Origin: Actinomyces oris
GTDB taxonomy: Bacteria; Actinomycetota; Actinomycetes; Actinomycetales; Actinomycetaceae
DNA: 64,000 bases
Assembly (NCBI RefSeq): GCF_001553935.1
Contig: NZ_CP014232.1
Span: 1,054,001-1,118,000, forward strand
Direction of reading: 5' to 3'
Each line of letters opens with the position of its first letter. The stretch's first letter is position 1. The notes under the pieces are model-generated. The model worked only from the letters and a program-made list of their open reading frames with translations, ran no database searches and was not told where the DNA came from. The position numbers and the translations under genes were made by a program. This document shows, one piece after another, positions 1-8,806 of the stretch.

Positions 1-1001
1 TCGGCGTCGGCCAGGGCGCCACCAACCACGGTGAGGTCCTGCCCCTTGATCTCCTGGGCGCGCGGGCCACGGGCGTGGCTGCGCAGGGCGATGCGCAGGG
101 AGGCGAGCTCGCGGTAGATCTTGGCCAGCGCCCGCTGCGGGTCGATGTCGCAGGTGGCGGCCACCACCTGGGCCAGCTCGGGGTCGACCTGGGAGGTCTG
201 GACGGCGTAGAGAGTGGGGACGCCGTAATCGGTGGTGGCGTCGAACAGGTGGGTCTCCAGCTCGGTGGAGGTGCCGACCCGGTGGTACTCGGCGACCTCC
301 TCCCCCAGGGTGGTGGGGTCGACGGCGACCGCGGGCAGGCGTAGGCGCTGGAGCCAGGTCAGGGCGATGGAGTCGCGCTCGATGACCTCGAGCAGGCCAC
401 CCAGGACCGCCTCGCGCAGGTCGGAGTGCGCGGCGGTGCCGGTGGAGATGGGGTTGACGAACTGCTCGGAGGGGGTGCGCACCGGGAAGTTGAGGTATGT
501 CAGCACCGCTGGGACGAAGACCTCACGGCCTCGGGTCAGGGACCAGCCGCGCACCCATCGCAGGGGGACGCGGGGGTCGGAGGCGATGAGCCCGCAGTCG
601 GGGTCGGCCAGCTCGGTGGCCGAGCACGCCGGCCAGCGCTCCGGTCCGATCGCGGCCTCGCCGAGACCGGCGGGGGTGTCCCACACCAGCTCCTCCTCCG
701 TCCATGAGCAGCTGGAGTAGCGCTCCATCGTCTCCACAATCGCGATGTGTCTGGCGCGATCGGCGTCGATGGCCCCGCCGGCCCCGTCGAAGTTGCCCGC
801 CTCGGCACGGTGATTCCAGGTGCGCTGTGACCTCAGCGCCTCAGAGGGATCACCCAGAAGACCGGTCCAGATCGCGAAGACCGGCTCTCCGGCCGCTTGG
901 GGCAGCTCGGTGGAACGGGAAACCAGGCCGAAGGGAGACTCGAGTGACGCAGCACGAGCCAGTGATGGCGCGACGCCCTCAATGAGCGCAGAGCGATACA
1001 C
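1..1001 (-). CDS. YcaO-domain protein (RiPP cyclodehydratase-like), 3' end outside window
   Basis: About 333 residues are visible and the frame is open at the left edge. Start chosen is GTG at 1001 with a strong AGGAAGGAGG Shine-Dalgarno just upstream. Two hallmarks of the YcaO ATP-binding fold are visible: GAGGAIDADRARHIAIVETMERYSS-type segment (residues about 73-97, ending E-x-x-ERYS) and a second block NPISTGTAAHSDLREA followed by LLEVIERDSIALTW (about residue 165-200). YcaO proteins use ATP to convert Cys/Ser/Thr of peptides to azolines, or make thioamides or amidines. Which reaction applies cannot be told here, because precursor peptide and partner proteins would lie left of the window. 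It is divergent from a NarL-type regulator. A non-RiPP YcaO (RimO-associated or orphan) remains possible. Confidence 0.85.
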   Translation of the reverse strand, partial: MYRSALIEGVAPSLARAASLESPFGLVSRSTELPQAAGEPVFAIWTGLLGDPSEALRSQRTWNHRAEAGNFDGAGGAIDADRARHIAIVETMERYSSCSWTEEELVWDTPAGLGEAAIGPERWPACSATELADPDCGLIASDPRVPLRWVRGWSLTRGREVFVPAVLTYLNFPVRTPSEQFVNPISTGTAAHSDLREAVLGGLLEVIERDSIALTWLQRLRLPAVAVDPTTLGEEVAEYHRVGTSTELETHLFDATTDYGVPTLYAVQTSQVDPELAQVVAATCDIDPQRALAKIYRELASLRIALRSHARGPRAQEIKGQDLTVVGGALADA

Positions 1002-1265
1002 GGACCCTCCTTCCTGGGAACGACAGAGGAGGCACACTTGGGGAAGTGCCGTTGGACATGAGCCTGCCGGAATCCGACGGGGCCTCGCATCGCCCTTTGA
1101 TCTATTGCTTTCCTCGCCGTTTGGATGGCTCCCTCCACCTTTCGTCGGGGCGCGTCTGAGGGTGTTTACACGGCGATCATCTTTTTTCAGGTAGTTTGTT
1201 CACTGTTCCCAGCAGACCGCGCCCCCCACTGATCGCGGACTGCACACATCTGCCCAAGGAGACTC

Positions 1266-1991
1266 ATGTCTTCCCAGATTTCTCCCGATTGTGTCGGCCT
1301 GGCCCTGGTCGACGACGACGCGATGGCCCTGGCCCACCTGGAGTCCTATTTCTCCGACGTCGAGGACTTCACGATCCTCACCGCAACGCGCTCACCTCGC
1401 GCCGTCCTGCGATTTGTGCAGTCCCATCAGGTCGACGTCCTCATCACCGATGTCCACATGGAGCACATGGACGGCGTGGAGATGACCCGGGAGGTGCTCC
1501 GCCTCTCGCCGTCGACCCGGGTCATCCTGCTGACCACGGTGGACACCGACGAGGACCTCCTGCAGGGCCTAGGAGCCGGGGCCAGCGGCTTCCTGCTCAA
1601 GAGCGCACCGGCCGAGGAGATCATCGCGGCGGTGCGCACGGTCCACTCCGGGGCGAAGGTCGTGGCCCCGACGCCGACGACGCGCCTGATCGACTACGCC
1701 CTGGCCTCCGTGCGCGGCGCGGACGGCAGCGTCCACCTCTCTCAACGGGAGCGCGACGTGCTCCGCCTCCTGTGCGAGGGGGCCTCGAACCGCAAGATCG
1801 CCTCCCTGCTGGCCATCGCCGAGGCAACGGTCAAGTCCCACATCACCGGCCTGTTCCATAAGACGGGGACGGTCTCGCGCCTGGAGATCGTGGTGTGGGC
1901 CTTCAAACACGGCTACGCCTCCAACAGCCCCATCACCATCCCGGCCACCAGCGCCCCGAGCGGCTCGACCCCGGGCTCCGCCGCACCCTGA
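1266..1991 (+). CDS. NarL/LuxR-family two-component response regulator
   Basis: 241 residues. N-terminal receiver domain shows the acidic pocket DDD (residues 17-19), the phospho-acceptor Asp in LITDVHM (about 62), the conserved Thr in ILLTT and the Lys in FLLKS. The C-terminal LuxR/GerE helix-turn-helix begins at LSQRERDVLRLLCEGASN and continues through ATVKSHITGLFHK. It binds DNA upon phosphorylation. No cognate histidine kinase is in the window. It is divergent from the YcaO gene across a 264-bp intergenic region, so it may control that gene; this is inference. The poly-Ser/Pro tail after YASNSP is low complexity. ATG follows CAAGGAGACTC, a good ribosome site. Confidence 0.93.
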   Translation: MSSQISPDCVGLALVDDDAMALAHLESYFSDVEDFTILTATRSPRAVLRFVQSHQVDVLITDVHMEHMDGVEMTREVLRLSPSTRVILLTTVDTDEDLLQGLGAGASGFLLKSAPAEEIIAAVRTVHSGAKVVAPTPTTRLIDYALASVRGADGSVHLSQRERDVLRLLCEGASNRKIASLLAIAEATVKSHITGLFHKTGTVSRLEIVVWAFKHGYASNSPITIPATSAPSGSTPGSAAP

Positions 1992-2035
1992 GGCGCGACC
2001 ACTCCCTGGGGCCGCACCCTCGCGCCCCTCGCGTC

Positions 2036-3037
2036 TCAGCCGTTGAGGGCCCGGATGACGATGAACAGCAGGACGAAGAGGATCCAGCCGATGACCTTGG
2101 CCGGGCTCGTGCTGGACCGCGAGGACGACGCCGGCCTCCTGGCGCTGCGCGAGGAGGTCGGGGCGTTGTAGCGCCCCATCCCGAAGGAGGCGCCGGGGGC
2201 GCCTGCGAGGCCGGAGGGCGGCGGAGGTGCGGTCGGCAGGCCACCACCGGCCGGCGCTCCTCTCACGGCCCAGGGGTCGGCCTCTACGCGACCCGGGGCG
2301 GCCCCGACCGGCCCGGCGATCCCCGGCACCGGGTAGGGCGCCGCGGGCGCGAAGCGTCCGGGCAGCATCGGAGCCGGCAGCTCAGGCCTCGTCACTGCCT
2401 GCCGCTGCGGGGGCGGGGCGGGGGTCCGCGAGCCCCGGGCCGCGGCTGTGCGCGAGGCGGTGCGGGCGGAGGCGGTATGGGCGGAGGCGGTGTGCGGCCT
2501 GGCCGTACGCCGGCTCGACGACAAATGCCGCCCGCCCCTGTCGTCGCGACCGGTCGCACCGGCAGGCTCGGTGGCCTCGGCGTCGGCGGGCTCGCGGCCC
2601 GGGCCGTTGTCGTCGTCGAACAGCGGTGAGCCCATGAGCGGGTCGCCCAGGACGGAGCCGAAGGGGTCCTCACCCAGGCCGATGTCGGAGGGCTCCCAGC
2701 CCGTGGGCGCCAGCGACACCGCATCATCCGCGTCGTCGACGCCTCCAGAGCCGCCCGTCCGAGCCACCGCGGCCTCAGGTCCGCCACGCCCACCGTGACC
2801 GCCACCAGGGCCGGCGGAGGCTCCCCCCATGCGGCTCACCCAGGCACGCAGCTCCGGGGAGCAGCCCGGGTTGTCCACAATGACACCGCGCAGGTCGGGT
2901 CGGTTGCCGGCCAGCACCATGAGGCGCCCGGCGCCCGCCCTGGGGTCCCGGGCGACCTGGAGATCGGGGTCATCTGGCATCTGGGGCGCCGCGTCGGAGT
3001 CGGCGGGGCCGGGGGAGGCATGGGCAACAGCGGTCAT
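2036..3037 (-). CDS. LRV-domain, low-complexity, C-terminally anchored membrane protein
   Basis: Starts at ATG 3037 (MTAVAHAS). The longer frame to 3133 would run into the csoR promoter and operators, so it is not preferred. About 333 residues: a short N-terminal variant leucine-rich repeat segment (DPDLQVARDP, then RLMVLAGNRPDL and DNPGCSPELRAWV), a long Gly/Ala/Pro/Ser-rich disordered middle, and one C-terminal membrane helix (IGWILFVLLFIVIRAL). LRV segments of this sort are common in actinobacterial membrane proteins of unknown role. Architecture matches the LRV protein inside the T4SS locus at 17665-18930. Function unknown. Confidence 0.75.
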   Translation of the reverse strand: MTAVAHASPGPADSDAAPQMPDDPDLQVARDPRAGAGRLMVLAGNRPDLRGVIVDNPGCSPELRAWVSRMGGASAGPGGGHGGRGGPEAAVARTGGSGGVDDADDAVSLAPTGWEPSDIGLGEDPFGSVLGDPLMGSPLFDDDNGPGREPADAEATEPAGATGRDDRGGRHLSSSRRTARPHTASAHTASARTASRTAAARGSRTPAPPPQRQAVTRPELPAPMLPGRFAPAAPYPVPGIAGPVGAAPGRVEADPWAVRGAPAGGGLPTAPPPPSGLAGAPGASFGMGRYNAPTSSRSARRPASSSRSSTSPAKVIGWILFVLLFIVIRALNG

Positions 3038-3110
3038 GGCACGAGCATCCCACGTCCCCTGACGCCATGTCCCGGATCCGCGCCCATCCGGCCGAGCACC
3101 AACAACCACA

Positions 3111-3125
3111 TACCCCTCAGGGGTA
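3111..3125. promoter_or_regulatory. CsoR-type copper operator, box 1
   Basis: Perfect palindrome TACCCCTCAGGGGTA. Sequence type matches known GC-tract CsoR operators (TACCC...GGGTA). It lies just upstream of the -35 element of csoR. Confidence 0.75.
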
Positions 3126-3126
3126 T

Positions 3127-3154
3127 TTGACACCCCTACCCCTAGGGGTATGGT
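3127..3154 (+). promoter_or_regulatory. csoR-copZ-copA promoter
   Basis: TTGACA at 3127-3132, a 16-bp spacer, and TATGGT at 3149-3154, about 30 bp before the csoR start. CsoR box 2 fills the spacer, so apo-CsoR would block RNA polymerase directly and Cu(I) would release it. Confidence 0.6.
3137..3150. promoter_or_regulatory. CsoR-type copper operator, box 2
   Basis: Perfect palindrome TACCCCTAGGGGTA located between the -35 and -10 hexamers of the csoR promoter; same half-sites as box 1, centre-to-centre about 26 bp. Confidence 0.8.
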
Positions 3155-3182
3155 TCATACCGACCGAGACAACGGAGGAGAT

Positions 3183-3464
3183 ATGGCCGGCTACACCGGA
3201 TCCAAGGAGGACTACCTCAAGCGCCTGCGCCGCATCGAGGGGCAGGTTCGGGGCATCTCCCGCATGGTTGAGGAGGACATCTACTGCATCGACGTCCTCA
3301 CCCAGATCTCCGCCGCCACCAAGGCCCTCCAGGCCGTCAGCCTCGGCCTGCTGGAGGACCACATGAGCCACTGCGTCCTGCACGCCGCCCAGGCCGGCGA
3401 CGAGGAGGGCACCGCCAAGATCCGCGAGGCCTCCGACGCCATCGCCCGGCTCGTGCGGTCCTGA
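3183..3464 (+). CDS. csoR: Copper-sensing transcriptional repressor CsoR
   Basis: 93 residues from ATG 3183, which follows ACGGAGGAG; the longer upstream frame lacks a ribosome site and starts inside the operator. All-helical CsoR/RcnR fold with the Cu(I) ligand set Cys (DIYCIDVL), His (EDHMSHC) and Cys (SHCVLHAA). The YLKRLRRIEGQVRGISRMV segment is the typical DNA-contact helix. In family members apo-protein represses and Cu(I) releases DNA. It heads the operon csoR-copZ-copA and the two palindromes upstream make autoregulation likely. Confidence 0.95.
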   Translation: MAGYTGSKEDYLKRLRRIEGQVRGISRMVEEDIYCIDVLTQISAATKALQAVSLGLLEDHMSHCVLHAAQAGDEEGTAKIREASDAIARLVRS

Positions 3465-3548
3465 GCGTCACGGCCCGCTTCGCGGCGAACCACCTGGTTC
3501 CCGTTCCGATCCAACCGTTTTCCGCACACACTTCCCAAGGAGTGAGAG

Positions 3549-3818
3549 ATGACTGAGTTCACCGCCGACGGTATCGACCGCACCACCACCCTCAAGGTCT
3601 CCGGACTCACCTGCGGCCACTGCGTCGCCCACGTCACCGAGGAGCTCGAGGCGCTCGACGGCGTCAAGGACGTCTCCGTCCTGCTCAACAAGGGCGGGCA
3701 GTCCACCGTCACCGTGCTCTCCGACATCCACCTCGACGACGCCGCCCTGGCCGAGGCCATCGACGAGGCCGGGGACTACACGCTCGACGCCGTCGAGCGC
3801 GACGACCGCGAGCGCTGA
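3549..3818 (+). CDS. copZ: CopZ-type heavy-metal-associated (HMA) copper chaperone
   Basis: 89 residues, single HMA domain with the metal motif GLTCGHC (M of the usual MxCxxC replaced by L) at about residues 19-25, followed by VTEELEALDGV and the beta-strand KDVSVLL. It carries Cu(I) in the cytosol to the CopA ATPase encoded next. ATG preceded by AAGGAGTGAG. Sits 84 bp after csoR and 99 bp before copA in the same direction. Confidence 0.92.
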   Translation: MTEFTADGIDRTTTLKVSGLTCGHCVAHVTEELEALDGVKDVSVLLNKGGQSTVTVLSDIHLDDAALAEAIDEAGDYTLDAVERDDRER

Positions 3819-3917
3819 GCCCGGACATGCCCCGTCGGCGCCCGAAGCCCGGGTGCCGACGGGCGGCAGCGGACGCCAGCAGACAGCACCAGACGACAAC
3901 GGACACAGAAGGCTCCC

Positions 3918-6653
3918 ATGAGTACGACCAGCCAGGAATCCAGCGGGCAGCTGCGCACCGTCAACCTCTCCATCGGAGGCATGACCTGCGCCAGCTGCGT
4001 GGCCCGGGTGGAGAAGAAGCTGAACAAGCTCGACGGCGTGAGCGCCTCGGTCAACCTCGCCACCGAGTCGGCCCGAGTCACCGCCCCAAGCGCAGTGAGC
4101 GTCGATGACCTCCTGGCCACGGTCGCCCGCGCCGGCTACACCGGCACCCTGCTGGACTCCGCCTCACCAGATGAGTCGGCGCAATCGGAGGCGTCACCGG
4201 CCGGGGAGCCCGCGTCGGCGGCGTCGACAGCGCCGGCGTCGGGACCGTCCACGCCCGGTTCGGCCGAGGGTGGACGCGGCACCAAGGGCACAGGCGGCCG
4301 CGCGACACTGTCCATGGCTGCGGCGCCGGCCACGCGCCCGGGCGCCCCCGCCGGCACCAACAGCACGAACGGCCCCGCCGGCACCTCCCCCCGCTCCGCC
4401 TCCGGGAGCGGGGCAAAGTCCCTGGGCGCCTCGCATATGGAGCGGGCCGCCGACCTGCGCCTGCGGCTCATCTACTGCCTCATCCTGTCGGTGCCGATCA
4501 TGGCGATCTCCATGGTGCCGGCCCTCCAGCTGCCGGGCTGGCAGTGGGCGGTGGCGCTCATGGCGCTGCCGGTGGCGGTCTGGGGGGCCTGGCCCTTCCA
4601 CAAGGCGGCCTTCCGGGCGCTGCGCCACGGGGCCTTCACGATGGACACGCTCGTGTCCCTCGGGGTGATCGCCGCGACCGGCTGGAGCCTATGGGCGCTG
4701 GTGCTCGGCGGGGCCGGGCACATCGGCATGCGGATGAGCATGGAGCTGCTGCCCCGCTCCCAGGGGCATGCCGCCCACATGTACTTCGAGTCGGCCGCCT
4801 GGGTGACCACCTTCCTCCTGGCGGGCCGCTACGCGGAGGCGCGCGCCAAGTACCGTTCCGGCGACGCCCTGCGCGCCCTGCTGGAGCTGGGCGCCAAGGA
4901 GGTGACCCGAGTCGTCCTCACCTCGCCGTCGGGCAGCCGCGACGCCGTCGACGTCCTGGACGAGGACGGCTCGCCGCGCGCGGAGGCCACCCGCACCGAG
5001 GAGCGCATCAGTGTTGAGGACCTGGCGGCCGGGGACCTGTTCCTCGTGCGGCCCGGCGAGAAGGTGGCCGCCGACGGCGTCGTCGTCGAGGGCCGCTCGG
5101 CCGTGGACGCCTCGCTGCTCACCGGGGAGTCCGTGCCCACCGAGGTCGAGGCGGGACAGACCGTCACCGGGGCGACCGTCAACACCTCCGGCGTCCTGCT
5201 GGTGCGGGCCACGGCCGTGGGCGAGGGCACGACGCTGGCGCGGATCGGCCGGATGGTGACGGCTGCGCAGGCGGGTAAGGCCCCCGTCCAGCGCCTGGCG
5301 GACCGGATTTCGGGGGTGTTCGTGCCCATCGTCCTGGTGCTGTCGGCCGCGACCCTGGCGGGGTGGCTGCTCACCGGGCACAGCCCGCAGGCGGCCTTCA
5401 CCGCGGCGGTGGCCGTGCTCGTCATCGCCTGCCCCTGCGCGCTGGGGCTGGCCACGCCGACGGCGTTGCTGGTCGGTTCGGGCCGGGCCGCCCAGTTGGG
5501 CGTGGTCATCAAGGGCCCCGAGGTGCTGGAGTCGACGCGGGCTCTGGACACGATGGTCATGGACAAGACCGGCACCGTCACCCAGGGGCGCATGAGCCTG
5601 GAGGTTGAGGCCTGCCAGGAGGTGGGCGCCGGCGCTGGTACCGGCGCAGATACCAGTGCAGACTCCGCCGCGGGCCTGAGCCCGCTCGGGGATGAGGCGC
5701 TGCGCCTGGCCGGGGCGGTCGAGTCCGCCTCGGAGCACCCGGTGGCCACCGCCATCACGGCGGCCGCCCGCGAGCGACTGGGCGACCTGCCGACGCCGGC
5801 CGACTTCTCCAACCACGAGGGCCGGGGCGTCTCCGCCACGGTGGAGGGGCGCCGGGTCGCGGTGGGCCGGCCGGACTGGCTCGCCGGCGAGATGGGCGCT
5901 GAGGTTCCCGAGGCGGTGCGCTCCGCGGTGGAGGAGGCCCAGGACTCCGGGGCCACCGCCGTCGTCCTGGCCGTGGGCGGGGCCGGTGAGGCCGCGAGCA
6001 CCGACGCCGAGGCGCCGGACGAGGCCGCCGCGGACAGCACCGACGACGCCGGCACTGCGGCCCCCGATACGCAGCCACTAAAGGCGGTAGCCGTTCTCGT
6101 GGTGCGGGACACGGTGCGGCCCTCCTCGCGGGCGGCGGTGGCGGCGCTGCGCGAGCTGGGGATCCGGCCGGTGCTGCTGACCGGGGACAATGCCCGGGCC
6201 GCTGAGCATGTGGCGGCGCAGGTGGGGATCGAGGCCGCCGACGTGCGCGCCGAGGTGCTGCCCGCCGACAAGCGCGACGTCGTCGCCGACCTGCAGGCCC
6301 AGGGCGCGGTGGTCGGCATGGTGGGTGACGGGGTCAACGACGCCGCCGCCCTGGCCCAGGCCGGCACGCAGGGGCTGGGATTCGCCATGGGCTCGGGGGC
6401 GGACGTGGCCATCGAGGCCGCCGACATCACCCTGGTGCGCACGGACCTGGATGCGGCGGTGGCGGCGGTGCGGGTGTCGCGGGCGACCCTGCGGATCATC
6501 CGTCAGAACCTGTTCTGGGCCTTTGCCTACAACGTGGCCGCGATCCCGCTGGCGGCCGCCGGGCTGCTCAACCCGATGATCGCGGGGGCCGCCATGGCCG
6601 CCTCCAGCGTCATCGTGGTCACCAACTCCCTGCGGCTGCGCCGGGCCGGCTGA
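3918..6653 (+). CDS. copA: Copper-translocating P1B-type ATPase CopA
   Basis: 911 residues. N-terminal HMA domain with GGMTCASC (Cys24, Cys27), then a roughly 90-residue Ala/Pro/Ser/Gly-rich linker before the membrane domain. Core motifs: LLTGESVP (actuator), IACPCALG (the CPC Cu(I) site in TM6), MDKTGTVTQG (phosphorylated Asp), SEHPVA (P1B SEHP), and MVGDGVNDAAAL. Exports Cu(I) from the cytosol. A second acidic Ala/Asp-rich insert of about 35 residues (after VLAVGGAGE) lengthens the nucleotide-binding domain, making the protein longer than the usual 730-800 residues. Third gene of the CsoR-controlled operon. Confidence 0.96.
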   Translation: MSTTSQESSGQLRTVNLSIGGMTCASCVARVEKKLNKLDGVSASVNLATESARVTAPSAVSVDDLLATVARAGYTGTLLDSASPDESAQSEASPAGEPASAASTAPASGPSTPGSAEGGRGTKGTGGRATLSMAAAPATRPGAPAGTNSTNGPAGTSPRSASGSGAKSLGASHMERAADLRLRLIYCLILSVPIMAISMVPALQLPGWQWAVALMALPVAVWGAWPFHKAAFRALRHGAFTMDTLVSLGVIAATGWSLWALVLGGAGHIGMRMSMELLPRSQGHAAHMYFESAAWVTTFLLAGRYAEARAKYRSGDALRALLELGAKEVTRVVLTSPSGSRDAVDVLDEDGSPRAEATRTEERISVEDLAAGDLFLVRPGEKVAADGVVVEGRSAVDASLLTGESVPTEVEAGQTVTGATVNTSGVLLVRATAVGEGTTLARIGRMVTAAQAGKAPVQRLADRISGVFVPIVLVLSAATLAGWLLTGHSPQAAFTAAVAVLVIACPCALGLATPTALLVGSGRAAQLGVVIKGPEVLESTRALDTMVMDKTGTVTQGRMSLEVEACQEVGAGAGTGADTSADSAAGLSPLGDEALRLAGAVESASEHPVATAITAAARERLGDLPTPADFSNHEGRGVSATVEGRRVAVGRPDWLAGEMGAEVPEAVRSAVEEAQDSGATAVVLAVGGAGEAASTDAEAPDEAAADSTDDAGTAAPDTQPLKAVAVLVVRDTVRPSSRAAVAALRELGIRPVLLTGDNARAAEHVAAQVGIEAADVRAEVLPADKRDVVADLQAQGAVVGMVGDGVNDAAALAQAGTQGLGFAMGSGADVAIEAADITLVRTDLDAAVAAVRVSRATLRIIRQNLFWAFAYNVAAIPLAAAGLLNPMIAGAAMAASSVIVVTNSLRLRRAG

Positions 6654-6667
6654 CCGCAGGTCAGGGT

Positions 6668-6697
6668 GCGGGATGGGCGTCGGGGACCGCATCCCGC
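6668..6697 (+). terminator. Hairpin after copA
   Basis: GCGGGATG (6668-6675) pairs with CATCCCGC (6690-6697) 15 bp after the copA stop. No U-tract follows, so this is a stem-loop terminator candidate rather than a canonical one. Confidence 0.5.
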
Positions 6698-6816
6698 CCC
6701 TGCCTGGTCTCATACAGTCAGGCGCCCCTGTCCAGGGGCCTGCGCCAGGGAGAACGAAGAACGGCAACCACGAGGTGCCGGGACGTGGGCCGCCTCAGGG
6801 AGCCATTCACGTGAGG

Positions 6817-8766
6817 TCAGAAGACGTCAAGATCCTTGAAGTGAATGACCTGCCGATCCTGCCGTCCGTCACTCAGAACGACGGTGATCTCGACGTCACC
6901 TTCGCCGCCGAACTCATCAAGATCCGACGGACTCATGGCAGCGAGCTCGGCAAGCTCGGGATCGTCTACTACGTCCGCGAACTCACCGTCATGACTGTCG
7001 ATCTCGTTGTGCTCAGGCCGGCTCTCCCAAGGGGCCAAAAGGAGGTTCTCCTCCGGAGACAGGGCTTGCGGAACCTCTGCTGGCATGTATTCGAAGTAAC
7101 CCTCGGGCGGAGCCGCCAACTTCCGCGAGCGGAACGGAGGAACGCCTCGCAGGAAGTAAAGACATTCGTTGCCCGGCAGACGAGAGATCTCATCTGCCGT
7201 CATGAGCTCGCGACCTGACGAGCGATATGATCGGGACCAGGATCCCTGAGCTCCTCGCTGATCCGAGTTGTCTTCCTGGGTGATAGTCTCCTTACCCAGC
7301 CTCTTGGAGATGAACTCGGTTGTGGACCCCTCATTTCCTCCTAAGAAGAGCAGGGAGTCACAGTTCCCGACAATAGTCTCCCAGTCATCCTTATAGAGAG
7401 CTTTTCCCTGAGAGTAGTTCTGCAGGATGACAGAGGTGGAGATACCACGAGAGCGCATCACGGCAATTTTACGCTCAAAGCTGGGCATTTTTCCGATATT
7501 GGCGAACTCATCCATGTAGCACTGCACTGGAACCGGGAGTCGGCCACCAGAATGATCCGCAATATAAATGTTCTTCTCAAAGAACGTCTCATAGAAGATG
7601 GACGCCAGGAAGTTGAATGCCTGATGGGTATCGGGGATCACAAGGAACAGTGCCGTCGGGCGCATTCCAATCTGATCCGCCTTGATCGTATCTGATCCCA
7701 GTATTCTCCGCATGGGCGCCATGTGGAGGGGTGCCATTCTCACTCCCAGAGAGATGATCACTGACTTCTTGGTCTCTCCAGCGCCCTGCGTGTACACATT
7801 GTACTGAGAGCATGCGAACCGAAGACCTTCGATTATCTTGTTGCCGTCCGGGTCGGAGTCTGGATTATTGTCACAATCGGCAATGTACTCCTTCGTGGCA
7901 AGGAACAGCTCGTCGACTGGGCTAAGTGCTTCCTCATTTTGCTCAGAAGCTGTCATCATCGACAAAAGCTCGACAACATCAAGAAGTGTCCCCTTCTCAC
8001 CCTTGGTGAAGTACACCATCGCAACGAGGGCGGTGAGCAGGGCCCTTTCCGCCTTCTCCCAGAAATCGCCACCATCGGAAGGCTTCTTTCCTGTCGTGTT
8101 CGTGATGAAGTTCTCTGTCAGAATGGCGCAGTCGACTTCCGCCTGGTCAGGGTTGAAGTACGCAAGAGGATTGAAAGTGTCAGATCGAGCGAAGTCAACA
8201 AGGTTGAGGCACCGTATTTCATACCCGAGCTCAAGGAGTTTGTTTCCCGTTGCCGCGAGAACTTCACCTTTGGGGTCCGTCACAACGTAGGAGGTGTTTC
8301 CCTGATGAAGATTAGGCATGACGAAGTAGCGCGACTTACCCGAACCGGAGCTACCAATGACAAGGACATTAAGGTTTCGCTGTGTCTTCCGAGAATCGAG
8401 ACTCAAAGATTCAGTACGAGTGAATAGAATATCATTCGACCGATTCCCAACGTAAGGACGAATGTCTCTGGGGCTCGCCCATTTGGCTGACCCGTGCTCC
8501 TCCCCTGGGCGCGTGGCTTTTCTGGCACCCACATGATAGGCCCACATCATGAGGATCGCCGCAGCGAATCCCGCTCCGACGAGCATATCGGTCGTATTCC
8601 AGGAGATGTGAAAAGGACTCTGGAGGTCGAACCAGAATCTGTCCATCACGTCACTGAGAGTGCGCCCGGCGGAACGGTCAGTTCGTATCTGCCAGGATAT
8701 CTTGTCTCCAACCCACCAGGAAATCAGGGTCACTGACGCGAGAATGACATATCGAATTCTACTCAT
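6817..8766 (-). CDS. VirD4/TraG-family T4SS coupling ATPase
   Basis: 649 residues. Two N-terminal membrane helices (about 5-20 and 61-80), Walker A GSSGSGKS (about 138-145), conserved YVVTDPKGEVL, Walker B with QCYMDEFANIG, and the SVILQNYSQ segment typical of TraG/VirD4. These hexameric ATPases bring substrates (DNA-protein complexes or effector proteins) to the T4SS channel. Acidic C-terminal tail (SPSDLDEFGGEGDVE). It is the last gene of the leftward T4SS block and lies directly after the toxin gene and a small unknown gene, as expected if it recruits that toxin. The block has visibly lower G+C than its flanks here. Confidence 0.93.
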   Translation of the reverse strand: MSRIRYVILASVTLISWWVGDKISWQIRTDRSAGRTLSDVMDRFWFDLQSPFHISWNTTDMLVGAGFAAAILMMWAYHVGARKATRPGEEHGSAKWASPRDIRPYVGNRSNDILFTRTESLSLDSRKTQRNLNVLVIGSSGSGKSRYFVMPNLHQGNTSYVVTDPKGEVLAATGNKLLELGYEIRCLNLVDFARSDTFNPLAYFNPDQAEVDCAILTENFITNTTGKKPSDGGDFWEKAERALLTALVAMVYFTKGEKGTLLDVVELLSMMTASEQNEEALSPVDELFLATKEYIADCDNNPDSDPDGNKIIEGLRFACSQYNVYTQGAGETKKSVIISLGVRMAPLHMAPMRRILGSDTIKADQIGMRPTALFLVIPDTHQAFNFLASIFYETFFEKNIYIADHSGGRLPVPVQCYMDEFANIGKMPSFERKIAVMRSRGISTSVILQNYSQGKALYKDDWETIVGNCDSLLFLGGNEGSTTEFISKRLGKETITQEDNSDQRGAQGSWSRSYRSSGRELMTADEISRLPGNECLYFLRGVPPFRSRKLAAPPEGYFEYMPAEVPQALSPEENLLLAPWESRPEHNEIDSHDGEFADVVDDPELAELAAMSPSDLDEFGGEGDVEITVVLSDGRQDRQVIHFKDLDVF

Positions 8767-8806
8767 TATTGTTCCTCCGAAATTTAGTTGCCGTAGAACG
8801 CGATTG

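Noticed and set aside
3038..3133. N-terminal extension of the LRV gene to 3133
   Set aside because: It would start inside the csoR promoter and its sequence (Arg/Gly/Trp-rich) is unlike a conserved start; the ATG at 3037 is used.
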